Assembly: GCA_037130845.1 (NCBI GenBank)
Contig: JBAXSE010000001.1
Span: 1-64,000 of the forward strand
DNA from: 1-14-0-10-37-14 sp037130845
Lineage (GTDB): Bacteria > Patescibacteriota > Patescibacteriia > Patescibacteriales > Patescibacteriaceae
Length of the DNA stretch: 64,000 bases
Reading direction: 5' to 3'
A program made the translations under genes and the position numbers. The notes beneath the pieces were generated by a model. It worked only from the letters and a program-made list of their open reading frames with translations. It ran no database searches and was not told where the DNA came from. Positions 1 to 7,351 of the stretch are shown one piece after another; position 1 is the first letter of the stretch; each line of letters starts with the position of its first letter.

Positions 1-303
1 TAGCATCTTTAGCCAAAATGGCAAAAGTGTTGCGTTAGATTCTAGTCGCTAACTAATTTTTAATTTTTGAAATCAATAATATTTTTACCATTACACTTTT
101 ATTACAGTAAAATTAAGATCTTTCTTATAAAACAGATAAAAATAAAACAACTAAGTCAATAATGGTAAAAAAAATACCCAAATTAACATTTGGATATTTT
201 TAATAACAATTTTTAATCTATACACATCTTAGTTGTAGTGTATTAAAAATTAAAAATTATTTATAAAATTAAAAATTAAAAATTAAAAATTCATACCCCA
301 TCC
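1..303. other. AT-rich intergenic region downstream of dnaN
   Basis: I see no convincing gene. The stretch is very AT-rich. Between about 246 and 290 it holds a short tandem run of TAAAAAT-like units just after the dnaN stop. A hairpin near 168-202 is described separately as a likely terminator for minus-strand transcription. Whatever gene follows dnaN lies outside the window. Confidence 0.5.
168..202 (-). terminator. Likely dnaN terminator
   Basis: CCAAAT and ATTTGG pair around a five-base loop. On the minus strand the hairpin is followed by a run of eight T residues. It lies about 100 bases past the dnaN stop. Confidence 0.5.
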
Positions 304-1428
304 TCATCTCTTAATCGGCATAATAATATACACATAATTATCATTATCGGCCGGCTTCAAAAGACAAGGAGTATTACAGTCGATCATCTGCCATTTAACA
401 GAAGATGATTTGATATTAGACAAGCCATCCAGTAAATAGCGATAGTTGATAGTCACACTATTATCAGACCCCTCTAATTTGCCATTTAAACCCGCCTCAT
501 TCTGTCCTGTCTGGCCCGAAGCTGAACTTATGACCATTTGACCGGCATCGGCCTTAAAATCCAATATGACGTCATTCACGCCACTCTTAGAAAAGATAGC
601 TGATGTCTTGACCGCTCGAGCGAACTCTTCGCGATCCAAAATCATCTCAGTTTTGCACCCGGTGGGGATAATCTGTTTATAGTCTGGATATTTTTCATCA
701 ATCAAACGCGAGACAATTTCAATATTATCAAAAGTGAATAAGACTTGGTTTTCGTTCAAGACTATCTTTAATAAATTATTTTCATGTTCGTCGGAATAAT
801 CGCCGGAAATAATCCTATTTAACTCTTGTAAAGTCTTGAGCGGTAAAATTACGCGCTTCAATTCGTCACTAGCGCCTTCTGCCAGTTCCAATTTACGTTC
901 GGCTAGGCGATAGCTGTCAGTGCCAACCATCGTTACTACACGGCCTTCTATGGTCAGTAGAACACCCGTGAAAGCCGGTCGACTATCATCAGCCGAGACC
1001 GCGAACAAGACGCTAGCCACCGCTTCTTTAAAATCATTAATATTCACCTTATAAACCTGATCACAACTAACCTCTGGGATAAGCGGATAATCATCAGCTA
1101 GATCGCCATTAATTTTGGTTTTATAATTATCGCATTCCAACGATAAATTTTGGCCGTCTTGGGCGATGTCGATTTTTTTATTAGGCAATAGATTAATATA
1201 ATTTGCCAAAACCTTGGCATTGACTGTCAGAGAGCCGTCTTCTTCTATTTTACCGCGTACTGTCGAAGTGATACCCATTTCCAGGTCAGTAGAAATAAGC
1301 TTGATTACTCCAGCCTTGGCTTGAATTAATAAATTATTTAAAATCGGTAGGTTATTATTCTTACCGGTAATATAGCTAGTGGCAAAAACCCCCTGTTTGA
1401 AATTTTTTTGCAATAAGATAACTTTCAT
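304..1428 (-). CDS. dnaN: DNA polymerase III sliding clamp (beta subunit)
   Basis: This 374-residue protein has the usual length of the bacterial beta clamp, which encircles DNA as a dimer and tethers the replicative polymerase. Recognisable stretches include the N-terminal NLPILNNLLI, the middle DDSRPAFTGVLL, TDSYRLAERKL, and the C-terminal YIIMPIKR end that builds the ligand-binding pocket. It reads the same way as dnaA and lies about 400 bases downstream of it, the classic dnaA-dnaN order. The start is ATG at 1428. The stop is TGA, showing that TGA is not reassigned. Identification rests on family motifs recalled, with high certainty. Confidence 0.97.
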   Translation of the reverse strand: MKVILLQKNFKQGVFATSYITGKNNNLPILNNLLIQAKAGVIKLISTDLEMGITSTVRGKIEEDGSLTVNAKVLANYINLLPNKKIDIAQDGQNLSLECDNYKTKINGDLADDYPLIPEVSCDQVYKVNINDFKEAVASVLFAVSADDSRPAFTGVLLTIEGRVVTMVGTDSYRLAERKLELAEGASDELKRVILPLKTLQELNRIISGDYSDEHENNLLKIVLNENQVLFTFDNIEIVSRLIDEKYPDYKQIIPTGCKTEMILDREEFARAVKTSAIFSKSGVNDVILDFKADAGQMVISSASGQTGQNEAGLNGKLEGSDNSVTINYRYLLDGLSNIKSSSVKWQMIDCNTPCLLKPADNDNYVYIIMPIKR

Positions 1429-1829
1429 AATTTTATAATTTATACCCGTAATCGTAATACCTTGTATAGACTTTAACGGGTCTGCCTCCCGCCAGGGAGG
1501 GATCTTTGTTTCACTAGTTAATTTTTCTTTAAATCTATCTAATTGTTTTTTGCTTTGGTAGTTTTTATTTTTCTTATTCTTTGTTCTCTGTTGCTTAGCT
1601 CTGCTTTATCTAATAAATATATAATATTTAATAATAGTAATAATAAGGGCTGTGGGGGAACTGGATAAGCCTTTTTTTGTATTTGCGTTAGCTGTTTTTT
1701 GGAAAATTTTCTGTGCATTAACCTGTGTCTCAAAGGTAGACGCAACTGTGGATGAAAAAAGGCTATCAAGTTATAAACCAACGACGCACAAGCTACTGAC
1801 AGTCAACGCACAGGCTAATACACAACTTA
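1429..1829. other. dnaA-dnaN spacer with weak DnaA-box-like sites
   Basis: The spacer is AT-rich and I see no credible gene. TGTGGATGA at 1747-1755 is one mismatch from a DnaA box. Other looser sites resembling box fragments lie at 1650-1680 and 1815-1850. A short hairpin with CCTCCC/GGGAGG arms followed by GATCTTT lies near 1487-1513 and belongs to the family-B hairpins found elsewhere. The spacer could be part of a bipartite origin, but it is a weaker candidate than 6403-6560. Confidence 0.4.
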
Positions 1830-3209
1830 TTAACAGATACTCTTGATAAGTTGTTTAATGGAATTTATTTCTTGGGCAATCCTTTCGTTGGCTGCTATTT
1901 CTCGTTTAATCTTATTACAGGCATGAATAGCGGTGGTATGATCACGGCCGCCTAACTCGGAGCCGATGGCAGGGAAAGACAAGGCTATTTCTTCACGCAA
2001 TAAATACATAACCACCTGGCGCGGCTTAACCAATTCTTTTTTGCGTGACTTACCTAACAGATCTTTGGAGCTGATATTGTAATATTTGCTGGCGGTATCG
2101 ATGATGTGCTGGGGGCCAAGGCTATTTTGTTTGATGCTGGCTAGGGTATCAAAAAGGATTGATTTGGTGGTTTCCAAATCGGGGCTTAGATTATTGAATT
2201 CGAAATAAGTGATTAATTTAGTTAGTGCGCCTTCTAGTTCCCGTACATTAGACTCAATCTTTTCGGCCATAAAATGAACGATACGGTCGGGGATTAGGTA
2301 GTTTTTTTCGGCGCATTTGTTTTGCAGGATTGCGATGCGAGTTTCGTAGTCAGGCATAGTGATGTCAGCCACCATACCCCATTCTAAGCGGGTTAGAAGC
2401 CTGGTTTCCATGTCTTTAATGGTCTTGAGCGGCCGATCGCAAGTTACGACAATCTGCTTGTTGGATTGGTGCAATTCGTTGAAGGTGTGGAAAAACTCTT
2501 CTTGAGTGCCATCTTTACCGCCTAAGAATTGGATATCATCTATTAATAACAGGTCGACATTGCGATATTTTTCCTTAAGAAATTTGGCGCGGCCGCTTAA
2601 TACCTCGTTAATGTAATCATTGGAAAATTTTTCTGAGGTAACATAGAGGATTTTTTCGGTTTTTTTAGCCAGTTCATTGCCGATAGCTTGCAGTAAATGG
2701 GTTTTGCCAAGACCTGATCCGCCGTAAATAACCAATGGGTTATAGGCAACGCCCGGGTTAGAGGAAACGGCGAGAGCGGCGGCGTGCGCCAGTTCGTTGT
2801 TTTTGCCGACGATAAAATTGTCAAAGCGATATTTGGTATTAAGTCCGAATTTATTCAATGAGCTGGTTTTAAAGGTCAGATTGTTTAGGCTGTTGATCGG
2901 CAAGCCGTCTTCTTTGGCTTCTTTTTCTTTGATCGGCGTAGTTGCTTGAGCCGGTTCCTTTTTGGTTTCAATCTTGTAGATTATCTTAATATTCTTTTCC
3001 TTGGTGACATTTTGGAATGCGGTAACAATCTCCTTGTAATATTTTTTCTCTAACCAAGCCTTGGTAAAAACGTTTGGAACAGAAATAACCACCGTGCCGT
3101 TGTCAAAAGCACTAATGAAAGTTTTTTTAAACCAAGTGGTAAAACTAGCCTTGGAAACGCTAACTTCTATCTCGCCAAGGACGGCTTGCCAGAGTTGATC
3201 GTTATTCAT
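1830..3209 (-). CDS. dnaA: Chromosomal replication initiator DnaA
   Basis: The 459-residue protein has all DnaA domains: an N-terminal oligomerisation domain (about 1-80), a short linker, an AAA+ ATPase with Walker A GGSGLGKT (163-170) and Walker B LLLIDD (220-225), and a C-terminal DNA-binding domain with the DnaA-box signature GGRDHTTAIHAC (about 420-431). It binds DnaA boxes and melts the origin. It is divergent from the rpmH-rnpA-yidD-yidC block, the arrangement typical around bacterial origins. The start at 3209 gives MNNDQLWQAVLGEIE, a normal DnaA N-terminus. Confidence 0.98.
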   Translation of the reverse strand: MNNDQLWQAVLGEIEVSVSKASFTTWFKKTFISAFDNGTVVISVPNVFTKAWLEKKYYKEIVTAFQNVTKEKNIKIIYKIETKKEPAQATTPIKEKEAKEDGLPINSLNNLTFKTSSLNKFGLNTKYRFDNFIVGKNNELAHAAALAVSSNPGVAYNPLVIYGGSGLGKTHLLQAIGNELAKKTEKILYVTSEKFSNDYINEVLSGRAKFLKEKYRNVDLLLIDDIQFLGGKDGTQEEFFHTFNELHQSNKQIVVTCDRPLKTIKDMETRLLTRLEWGMVADITMPDYETRIAILQNKCAEKNYLIPDRIVHFMAEKIESNVRELEGALTKLITYFEFNNLSPDLETTKSILFDTLASIKQNSLGPQHIIDTASKYYNISSKDLLGKSRKKELVKPRQVVMYLLREEIALSFPAIGSELGGRDHTTAIHACNKIKREIAANERIAQEINSIKQLIKSIC

Positions 3210-3409
3210 AATTTTGATGGTTATCGCAATAAAAGATTATACCAGGCTTTGTAAAATAAATAAATACGCTTAGCAGTAGATAAACTGTTGATAAGTCTAT
3301 TTATTGAATTGTGGCAATCTTAATACCTAACAGCTAAAATGTAAACATAGCCAAACTTCTTTTATCTTAAATTAAATTATGCTATAATATGAATACTTAA
3401 AAATAATAT

Positions 3410-4411
3410 ATGTCAATCTACAAAAAAGTCTTTACAGATTCCTTGAAAAATGTTTGGTATAATCCTAAATATTGGTTATTCGGCTTATTTGCCATTTTCT
3501 TCGGCGGCAGCATTGAGCTGGAATTGTTTGATAATTTTTTTAATCAATCAAAAAATGTTTATGTTGATTTGACAAGCTCATCTTTTGGCGGATTTTTTAA
3601 TCCTGCTGTATTAAGCAAGATACCGGCAGCCGCCATGAATGACTTTGGTATGTTTGCTAAGATGAGTTTCTTGTTTATCGCTTTTTGCATCTTCTTGGCG
3701 ATTATTGTCGTGCTGGCGATTCTGGCGCAATTAGTGATTATTAACAAAGTTTATCAATCCAGAAAAAACAAACAGCTGGTGGATGGTTTATCAGAGACTT
3801 ATACACAATTAATCAAGGCTAATGTTGATAAGTTGTGGCCGGTTATCTCTATTAATATCGTTTACAAAGCTTTTGTTTTCTTGTTGTTTATTGTAGTCGG
3901 GCTGCCTGTTATCTTGACTGCCAATAACCCTGTCTTTTGGTCTGATGTAATCTATATACTGCTATTTGTCTTAATCTTGCCGGTGGCTATTGTAGGAGCG
4001 ATGATCCTGCGCTATGCCACTGTGTATATCAAGGTTAAAAGCATGACGATTAAAACGGCAATTGTTGCCGCTTGGGATTTATTCAAGAAGAATTGGCTTT
4101 TGACTATCGAAATGTCCTTATTACTCTTCTTTTTGACTATATTAGCTAGCTTGGCGGTGGTTATGTTGATTCTGGCCCTCTCGATCCCTTATTATTTCCT
4201 CTCTTTAGTTATCGGTTTAATCTTACCTCAGCAATTTGCCCTCCTTTTGGTAGGCTTGTTTATAGTCATTGCTTTTGTAGTATTTATGATTGGCGCATCC
4301 ATGATTTCGACCTTTAATATCGCAGTTTGGACCAATTTATTCAGTGAAATAGAGAATAAGCCAAAAGATGGTAAAATCGCTCAAATAGTCAATAAATTCC
4401 GTAACCGCTAA
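3410..4411 (+). CDS. Polytopic membrane protein, function unknown
   Basis: This 333-residue protein has about six or seven hydrophobic segments, at roughly 20-36, 85-110, 145-170, 178-200, 232-260 and 265-300. The start MSIYKKVFTDSLKNVWYNPKYW resembles the amphipathic N-terminus of the many small-genome membrane proteins loosely grouped with glycerophosphodiester phosphodiesterase membrane domains, but I see no catalytic motif. A TATAAT at 3383-3388 lies upstream. It precedes rpmH and shares its strand, yet rpmH has its own promoter, so a functional link with the YidC group is only a guess. Confidence 0.75.
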   Translation: MSIYKKVFTDSLKNVWYNPKYWLFGLFAIFFGGSIELELFDNFFNQSKNVYVDLTSSSFGGFFNPAVLSKIPAAAMNDFGMFAKMSFLFIAFCIFLAIIVVLAILAQLVIINKVYQSRKNKQLVDGLSETYTQLIKANVDKLWPVISINIVYKAFVFLLFIVVGLPVILTANNPVFWSDVIYILLFVLILPVAIVGAMILRYATVYIKVKSMTIKTAIVAAWDLFKKNWLLTIEMSLLLFFLTILASLAVVMLILALSIPYYFLSLVIGLILPQQFALLLVGLFIVIAFVVFMIGASMISTFNIAVWTNLFSEIENKPKDGKIAQIVNKFRNR

Positions 4412-4414
4412 CTG

Positions 4415-4443
4415 TTGACAATTATTAGCTATTTTGTTATATT
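4415..4443 (+). promoter_or_regulatory. Promoter of rpmH-rnpA-yidD-yidC
   Basis: A consensus -35 TTGACA (4415-4420) is followed after 17 bases by TATATT (4438-4443). The rpmH ATG is at 4466, giving a short leader. Confidence 0.7.
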
Positions 4444-4465
4444 CATTTGGTATTAATTTAAATTT

Positions 4466-4603
4466 ATGCCAAAAAGAACTTATCAACCGAGCGGCAGACG
4501 CGCCAAAAGAAAGCACGGATTCCTCAAGAGAATGCTGACCAAAGCCGGCCGCAACGTACTTAAAGCCAGACGAGCCAAGGGAAGAAAAGTATTATCAAAA
4601 TAA
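4466..4603 (+). CDS. rpmH: 50S ribosomal protein L34
   Basis: This is a 45-residue basic protein beginning MPKRTYQPSGRRAKRKHGF, continuing LKRMLTKAGRNVLKARRAKG and ending RKVLSK. That is the full canonical L34 sequence, including the KRTYQPS start and the RAKGRKVLS end. It belongs to the large ribosomal subunit. It heads the conserved rpmH-rnpA-yidD-yidC order and has a strong promoter of its own about 25 bases upstream. Confidence 0.97.
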   Translation: MPKRTYQPSGRRAKRKHGFLKRMLTKAGRNVLKARRAKGRKVLSK

Positions 4604-4614
4604 AGCACTCTTAT

Positions 4615-4641
4615 AGGGACTTTCGTTAGTCCCTTTATTTT
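4615..4641 (+). terminator. Hairpin between rpmH and rnpA (partial terminator)
   Basis: AGGGAC and GTCCCT pair around an eight-base loop and are followed by TTTATTTTTA, directly before the rnpA ATG. It probably lets only part of the rpmH transcription continue into rnpA, matching the much higher need for L34. Confidence 0.6.
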
Positions 4642-4642
4642 T

Positions 4643-4978
4643 ATGCTCAAACGTATTAATCGTCTGGCAAAAAGGAAAGAGTTTGAACAGCTTTTCGCTT
4701 CCGGTAGGGCTATTTATGGCCGTTTTTTGGGTCTGCGTTTTACTGCTAATGATAGCGGCCTGCCAAAAGTGGTAGTGATAGCCGGTAAAAAGGTTAGTAA
4801 AAAAGCGGTTACCAGAAATAGGCTCAAAAGACAAATAAGAGAGGTAATCCGTTTGCGGTTAACCTCTTTTAATGGTTTAAATGCCGCTATTATTGTTTTG
4901 CCAGCGGCAACCAAAGCAACTTTTGTCGATTTTAAAGGGGATTTGGACCTGCTTTTAAAAAAAGCCAAAATAAGCTAA
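4643..4978 (+). CDS. rnpA: Ribonuclease P protein component
   Basis: The 111-residue basic protein matches RnpA, which helps the catalytic RNA bind and cleave the 5' leader of pre-tRNA. It has the N-terminal LKRINRLAKRKEFEQLFASG and the family signature KKVSKKAVTRNRLKRQIRE (about 50-68), which contains the RNR motif. Length is typical. The ATG lies just after the U-tract of the hairpin that follows rpmH, and no clear Shine-Dalgarno is seen. The yidD ATG begins one base after its stop. Confidence 0.96.
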   Translation: MLKRINRLAKRKEFEQLFASGRAIYGRFLGLRFTANDSGLPKVVVIAGKKVSKKAVTRNRLKRQIREVIRLRLTSFNGLNAAIIVLPAATKATFVDFKGDLDLLLKKAKIS

Positions 4979-4979
4979 T

Positions 4980-5234
4980 ATGTGGTATCAGATAGATTGT
5001 TATTTGGTAATGTTTTGTGTCGGCGTGATTAAGGTTTACCAGAAGACATTATCGCTTGATCATGGGCCTCTACGTTTTCTGAAGCCCTATGGCCAATGCC
5101 GCTTTCGTCCCACCTGTTCCGACTATGCTATTGCCTCTTTTAATAAATACGGCTTTTTTAAGGGATCATTTAAGACAATGTGGCGGCTGTTGCGCTGCAA
5201 TCCTTTTAATAAAGGCGGTTACGACCCCGCTTAA
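4980..5234 (+). CDS. yidD: Membrane protein insertion efficiency factor YidD
   Basis: This is an 84-residue member of the YidD family, small membrane-associated proteins that assist YidC. It has the family core CRFRPTCSDYAIASFNKYG, followed by RLLRCNPFNKGGYDPA, including the conserved cysteines and the GGYDP end. The N-terminal about 20 residues are hydrophobic. It is coupled to rnpA (one-base gap) and followed nine bases later by yidC. Confidence 0.96.
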   Translation: MWYQIDCYLVMFCVGVIKVYQKTLSLDHGPLRFLKPYGQCRFRPTCSDYAIASFNKYGFFKGSFKTMWRLLRCNPFNKGGYDPA

Positions 5235-5243
5235 TTAATAAAT

Positions 5244-5957
5244 ATGACAAATTTTTTCAATATCATTTTCTATCAGCCGATTCTGAATATAGTTATTTAT
5301 ATCTATAATATCATCCCTGGCCATGAAATCGGCCTGGTTATTATTGTCTTGGCGGTGCTGGTAAAACTGGCAACCTGGCCACTGAATGCTAAAATCCTCA
5401 AATCGCAGAAGATGATGAATGATCTGCAGCCGAAATTGGAGGAATTGAAGAAAAAGTATGTCGATGACAAAGAAGGACTGTCCAAGGCAATGATGGAATT
5501 GTACAAGGCAGAAAAAGTAAATCCTTTTGCCAGCTGTCTGCCGATGTTAATCCAATTACCGATCTTTATGGCTGTCTACCGCGTTTTCCGCGATGAGTTG
5601 AGCGGTAAGGCGATTACCATGTTATACCCTTTTGTGAGCCATCCTGGCGTCATTAATGCTACCGCCTTTGGCTTCTTGTCTTTTGATAAACCTAATCTTT
5701 ATTTGGCTGTTATTACCGCCGTCGCCCAGTTCTTCCAGGCCAAACTAATGCCGATGAAGCCACCGGCTACGCAGGGCGAAGGCAGCAAGGACGAATCGAT
5801 GGCTGTAATGATGAATAAGCAAATGTTGTTTATCAGCCCTATCCTGACCTTTATGTTCTGCGCCACCGTACCGAGCGGCCTCGCTTTCTATTGGCTGTTG
5901 ATTACCGTGCTGTCGATAGTCCAGCAGAAGATGATCTTTCATAGCATAAATAAGTAA
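5244..5957 (+). CDS. yidC: Membrane insertase YidC (Oxa1 type)
   Basis: At 237 residues this is the short Oxa1/YidC form without the large periplasmic domain of proteobacteria. It has the first core helix around 27-48 (GLVIIVLAVLVKLATWPL), the coiled-coil cytoplasmic hairpin MNDLQPKLEELKKKY, the NPFASCLPMLIQLPIFMAVYR segment, and late helices ending PSGLAFYWLLITVLSIVQQ. The positively charged residue in the first core helix (K at VLVKLATWP) would be the usual hydrophilic-groove residue, though Arg is more common. It inserts membrane proteins such as the Fo subunits encoded further downstream. Confidence 0.95.
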   Translation: MTNFFNIIFYQPILNIVIYIYNIIPGHEIGLVIIVLAVLVKLATWPLNAKILKSQKMMNDLQPKLEELKKKYVDDKEGLSKAMMELYKAEKVNPFASCLPMLIQLPIFMAVYRVFRDELSGKAITMLYPFVSHPGVINATAFGFLSFDKPNLYLAVITAVAQFFQAKLMPMKPPATQGEGSKDESMAVMMNKQMLFISPILTFMFCATVPSGLAFYWLLITVLSIVQQKMIFHSINK

Positions 5958-5965
5958 CAACAATT

Positions 5966-5999
5966 TATCCCGTCCGCCAGCTGGCGGATCGTCCGGGAT
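5966..5999. repeat. Family-B hairpin
   Basis: TTTATCCCG and CGGGATC flank an inner CCAGCTGG palindrome. It is one of the variable-stem hairpins framed by TTTATCC and GGATC. It lies just after the yidC stop. Confidence 0.55.
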
Positions 6000-6030
6000 C
6001 TGAAATACTTACAACTACAAGTATAATAAG

Positions 6031-6062
6031 AAAAAGTTAGACCGCTAAGGTGTAACTTTTTT
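6031..6062 (+). terminator. Terminator after yidC
   Basis: AAAAAGTTA pairs with TAACTTTTT around a 13-base loop that contains a short inner pairing. The terminal T run supports a factor-independent terminator for the rpmH-yidC operon. Confidence 0.65.
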
Positions 6063-6104
6063 GTTATCTAATCAATGGCTACGTTTTCACAATTGGTGCA
6101 TTTT

Positions 6105-6131
6105 ACAGATCCTTGCCTTCGCAGGGATAAA
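6105..6131. repeat. Family-B hairpin
   Basis: A GATCC...GGATAAA framed hairpin with one mismatch in the stem (TTGCC versus GCAGG). Same family as those at 6567, 11692 and 62582. Confidence 0.5.
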
Positions 6132-6143
6132 TTGTAGGAAAAT

Positions 6144-6364
6144 AAAAAGAGGGCTCACTGAGTACCCCTAATATTTGTTGTTTTATGAGTATCAAGTTGA
6201 GCCCCTTCCTTAGAAGAGAATTTTTTATTTTTTCCTAAGGAAATTGTAATTGTGTGCTACCGATTCACGGTAATATTTAGTTTAGTAAAATTACCAGTAG
6301 TTTTTTTATTTTTGTTTTGTTGTTTGAGTCAGTAGCCCAATTAATATTGTAGAAAGAACTTTAT
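6144..6364 (-). ncRNA. Candidate structured RNA with its own promoter and terminator
   Basis: No coding potential is seen. On the minus strand a near-consensus promoter (see 6371-6399) points into a region rich in helices: a stem at 6151-6157 with 6198-6204 (GGGCTCA/TGAGCCC) followed by TCTTTTT, as a terminator; CCTTAG/CTAAGG around an A/T loop; GGTAAT/ATTACC; and ACCG/CGGT. The 5' segment GGGCTACTGACTC (6326-6338) can pair with the 3' segment at 6151-6164, closing the whole RNA. This end-to-end closing stem and the roughly 220-nt length recall 6S RNA, but I cannot assign a family. Confidence 0.5.
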
Positions 6365-6370
6365 GAATTC

Positions 6371-6399
6371 ATTATAGCAAATTTTAGAGAAGCGGTCAA
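6371..6399 (-). promoter_or_regulatory. Minus-strand promoter of the candidate RNA
   Basis: Read on the minus strand, TTGACC (6394-6399) is followed after exactly 17 bases by TATAAT (6371-6376). Expected transcription start is near 6364. No minus-strand gene follows, which is why I link it to the structured RNA. Confidence 0.7.
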
Positions 6400-6402
6400 G
6401 GG

Positions 6403-6560
6403 TGTGGATGTGTATAACTATTGTGTACAGCTATTGTGCTAATATTAAATAAATATTTTGGTAAATATTTTTGTCAAAAGTATTTACCACCAACTTATAC
6501 CTTGATTGTGCACAGGGCTGTGAATAAAATATCCTGAGTTGTTCACAAGTTATCCACAGA
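6403..6560. other. Candidate replication origin (oriC)
   Basis: A perfect DnaA box TTATCCACA lies at 6550-6558. One-mismatch boxes lie at 6519-6527 (TGTGAATAA) and 6409-6417 (TGTGTATAA), with a looser TGTGGATGT at 6403-6411. Between them (about 6435-6490) is an AT-rich stretch suited to unwinding. It sits between the dnaA/yidC block and the parS cluster. Known biology: DnaA boxes flanking an AT-rich element define oriC. Inference: this is the chromosomal origin; strand-composition skew would decide. Confidence 0.6.
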
Positions 6561-6566
6561 ATGCAT

Positions 6567-6591
6567 TTTATCCCTGCGAAGGCAGGGATCT
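6567..6591. repeat. Family-B hairpin
   Basis: TTTATCCCTGC, loop GAAG, then GCAGGGATC: a perfect eight-pair hairpin just beside the DnaA boxes. Confidence 0.6.
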
Positions 6592-6623
6592 TGAACCCGT
6601 TTTATTTTTGCATTCATAAATAA

Positions 6624-6660
6624 AAAAAATAGCTAAAATACATTGATTTAGCTATTTTTT
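6624..6660. terminator. Bidirectional terminator-like hairpin
   Basis: AAAAAATAGCTAAA pairs with TTTAGCTATTTTTT around a nine-base loop. T runs exist in both directions. Confidence 0.5.
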
Positions 6661-6681
6661 ATTGCAGGCGTTTTGAATGGA

Positions 6682-6735
6682 AAGATCCCTGCCTTCGCCA
6701 GCCTCGCCAGCTCGTCTAGGCGGGCAGGGATAAAT
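6682..6735. repeat. Long family-B hairpin
   Basis: GATCCCTGCC and GGGCAGGGAT form the base of a hairpin whose inner part is GC-rich with further CGCC/GGCG pairing. It follows the common frame but with a longer tip. Confidence 0.5.
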
Positions 6736-6741
6736 GAAATG

Positions 6742-6930
6742 GAGGTCACGGTGGGAGTTTCCACCCTAGCGGGTGGCAGGCGCGCTCGGCTAGGCCTGCG
6801 GCCTGACGCCTCACTTGTCCAGGGTCAGCGGGGACGTGCCACCGGCACCTCCTCGGACGTTCGCTGCAAGGCATTTGCTCAGACGCAAATGACTTTAGCT
6901 CACTCCTGACCAGTTCGACTCCCCTTTGCC
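6742..6930. other. GC-rich island with tRNA-derived fragments
   Basis: This segment is far more GC-rich than its surroundings. Its first 17 bases (6742-6758) are identical to the 3' end of tRNA-Cys and flanking bases at 6982-6998. Its other end carries GTTCGACTCCCC (about 6912-6923), a T-arm-like motif in plus orientation followed by TTTGCCA. The T-stem there does not pair, so it is not a working tRNA. An Arg/Ala-rich reading frame crosses it but looks accidental. It may be a tRNA-gene remnant or an integration scar. Confidence 0.45.
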
Positions 6931-6942
6931 AAATATTAATAT

Positions 6943-6975
6943 AAAAACACACCCCCAAAAGGGTGTATTTTTATT
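6943..6975 (-). terminator. Terminator after tRNA-Cys
   Basis: ACACACCC and GGGTGTAT pair around a six-base loop and are followed on the minus strand by TTTTTAT. It lies just downstream of tRNA-Cys. Confidence 0.6.
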
Positions 6976-6983
6976 TTAACAGA

Positions 6984-7056
6984 GGTCACGGTGGGAGTCG
7001 AACCCACGAATATCAGTTTTGCAAACTGAGGCCTTAGACCACTTGGCGACGTGACC
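6984..7056 (-). tRNA. tRNA-Cys (GCA)
   Basis: On the minus strand a 73-base cloverleaf is visible. The acceptor is GGTCACG/CGTGACC. The D-arm is GCC/GGC. The anticodon stem TCAGT/ACTGA surrounds the seven-base loop TTGCAAA with anticodon GCA, and the T-arm is GTGGG TTCGACT CCCAC. All stems pair. CCA is not encoded. Confidence 0.92.
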
Positions 7057-7157
7057 GCGAGAAAAATCTGTCTGAACTATATCAAATCGTCTATTAATTG
7101 GCAAGGTTTGGCGGAATACAAAATATTCTGTTAAATGATTTAGGTTTCAATAAATAT

Positions 7158-7250
7158 GCTCCTACAAATACAAATTATTACAAATCTACAAATAAAACGT
7201 AATGTTTAGATGCGGATTTGTAGATTTGTAATAATTTGTATTTGTAGGAA
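7158..7250. repeat. Family-A hairpin repeat, full copy
   Basis: A left arm starting GCTCCTACAAATACAAATTA and its near-perfect inverse at the right (ending TTTGTATTTGTAGGA) are separated by a roughly 20-base variable loop. Each arm is built from repeated TACAAAT units. The same unit recurs at 31582, 40071, 46509, 56977 and 60667, always between genes. Confidence 0.85.
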
Positions 7251-7308
7251 CATGTCTGTTTTTTTAATTATTAAAATCATGGAAGTAGTCAATGTTTATG
7301 CACAAAAC

Positions 7309-7343
7309 AAAAGCCGCCCCGATTATACATCGGGACGGCTTTT
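7309..7343 (-). terminator. Terminator of the 3D-domain gene
   Basis: AAAAGCCG/CGGCTTTT with CCCGA/TCGGG form a long hairpin (one mismatch) around TTATACA. It lies about 10 bases beyond the stop of the minus-strand gene and has T runs in both directions. Confidence 0.75.
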
Positions 7344-7351
7344 GAATAGGC

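Noticed and set aside
1539..1846. Open frames on both strands in the dnaA-dnaN spacer
   Set aside because: They overlap each other, have low-complexity composition and no ribosome-binding sites; the spacer is better read as regulatory or origin-associated.
6673..6909. A 78-codon Arg/Ala-rich open frame across the GC-rich island
   Set aside because: It starts inside a family-B hairpin, shows no protein-like pattern, and covers tRNA-derived sequence.
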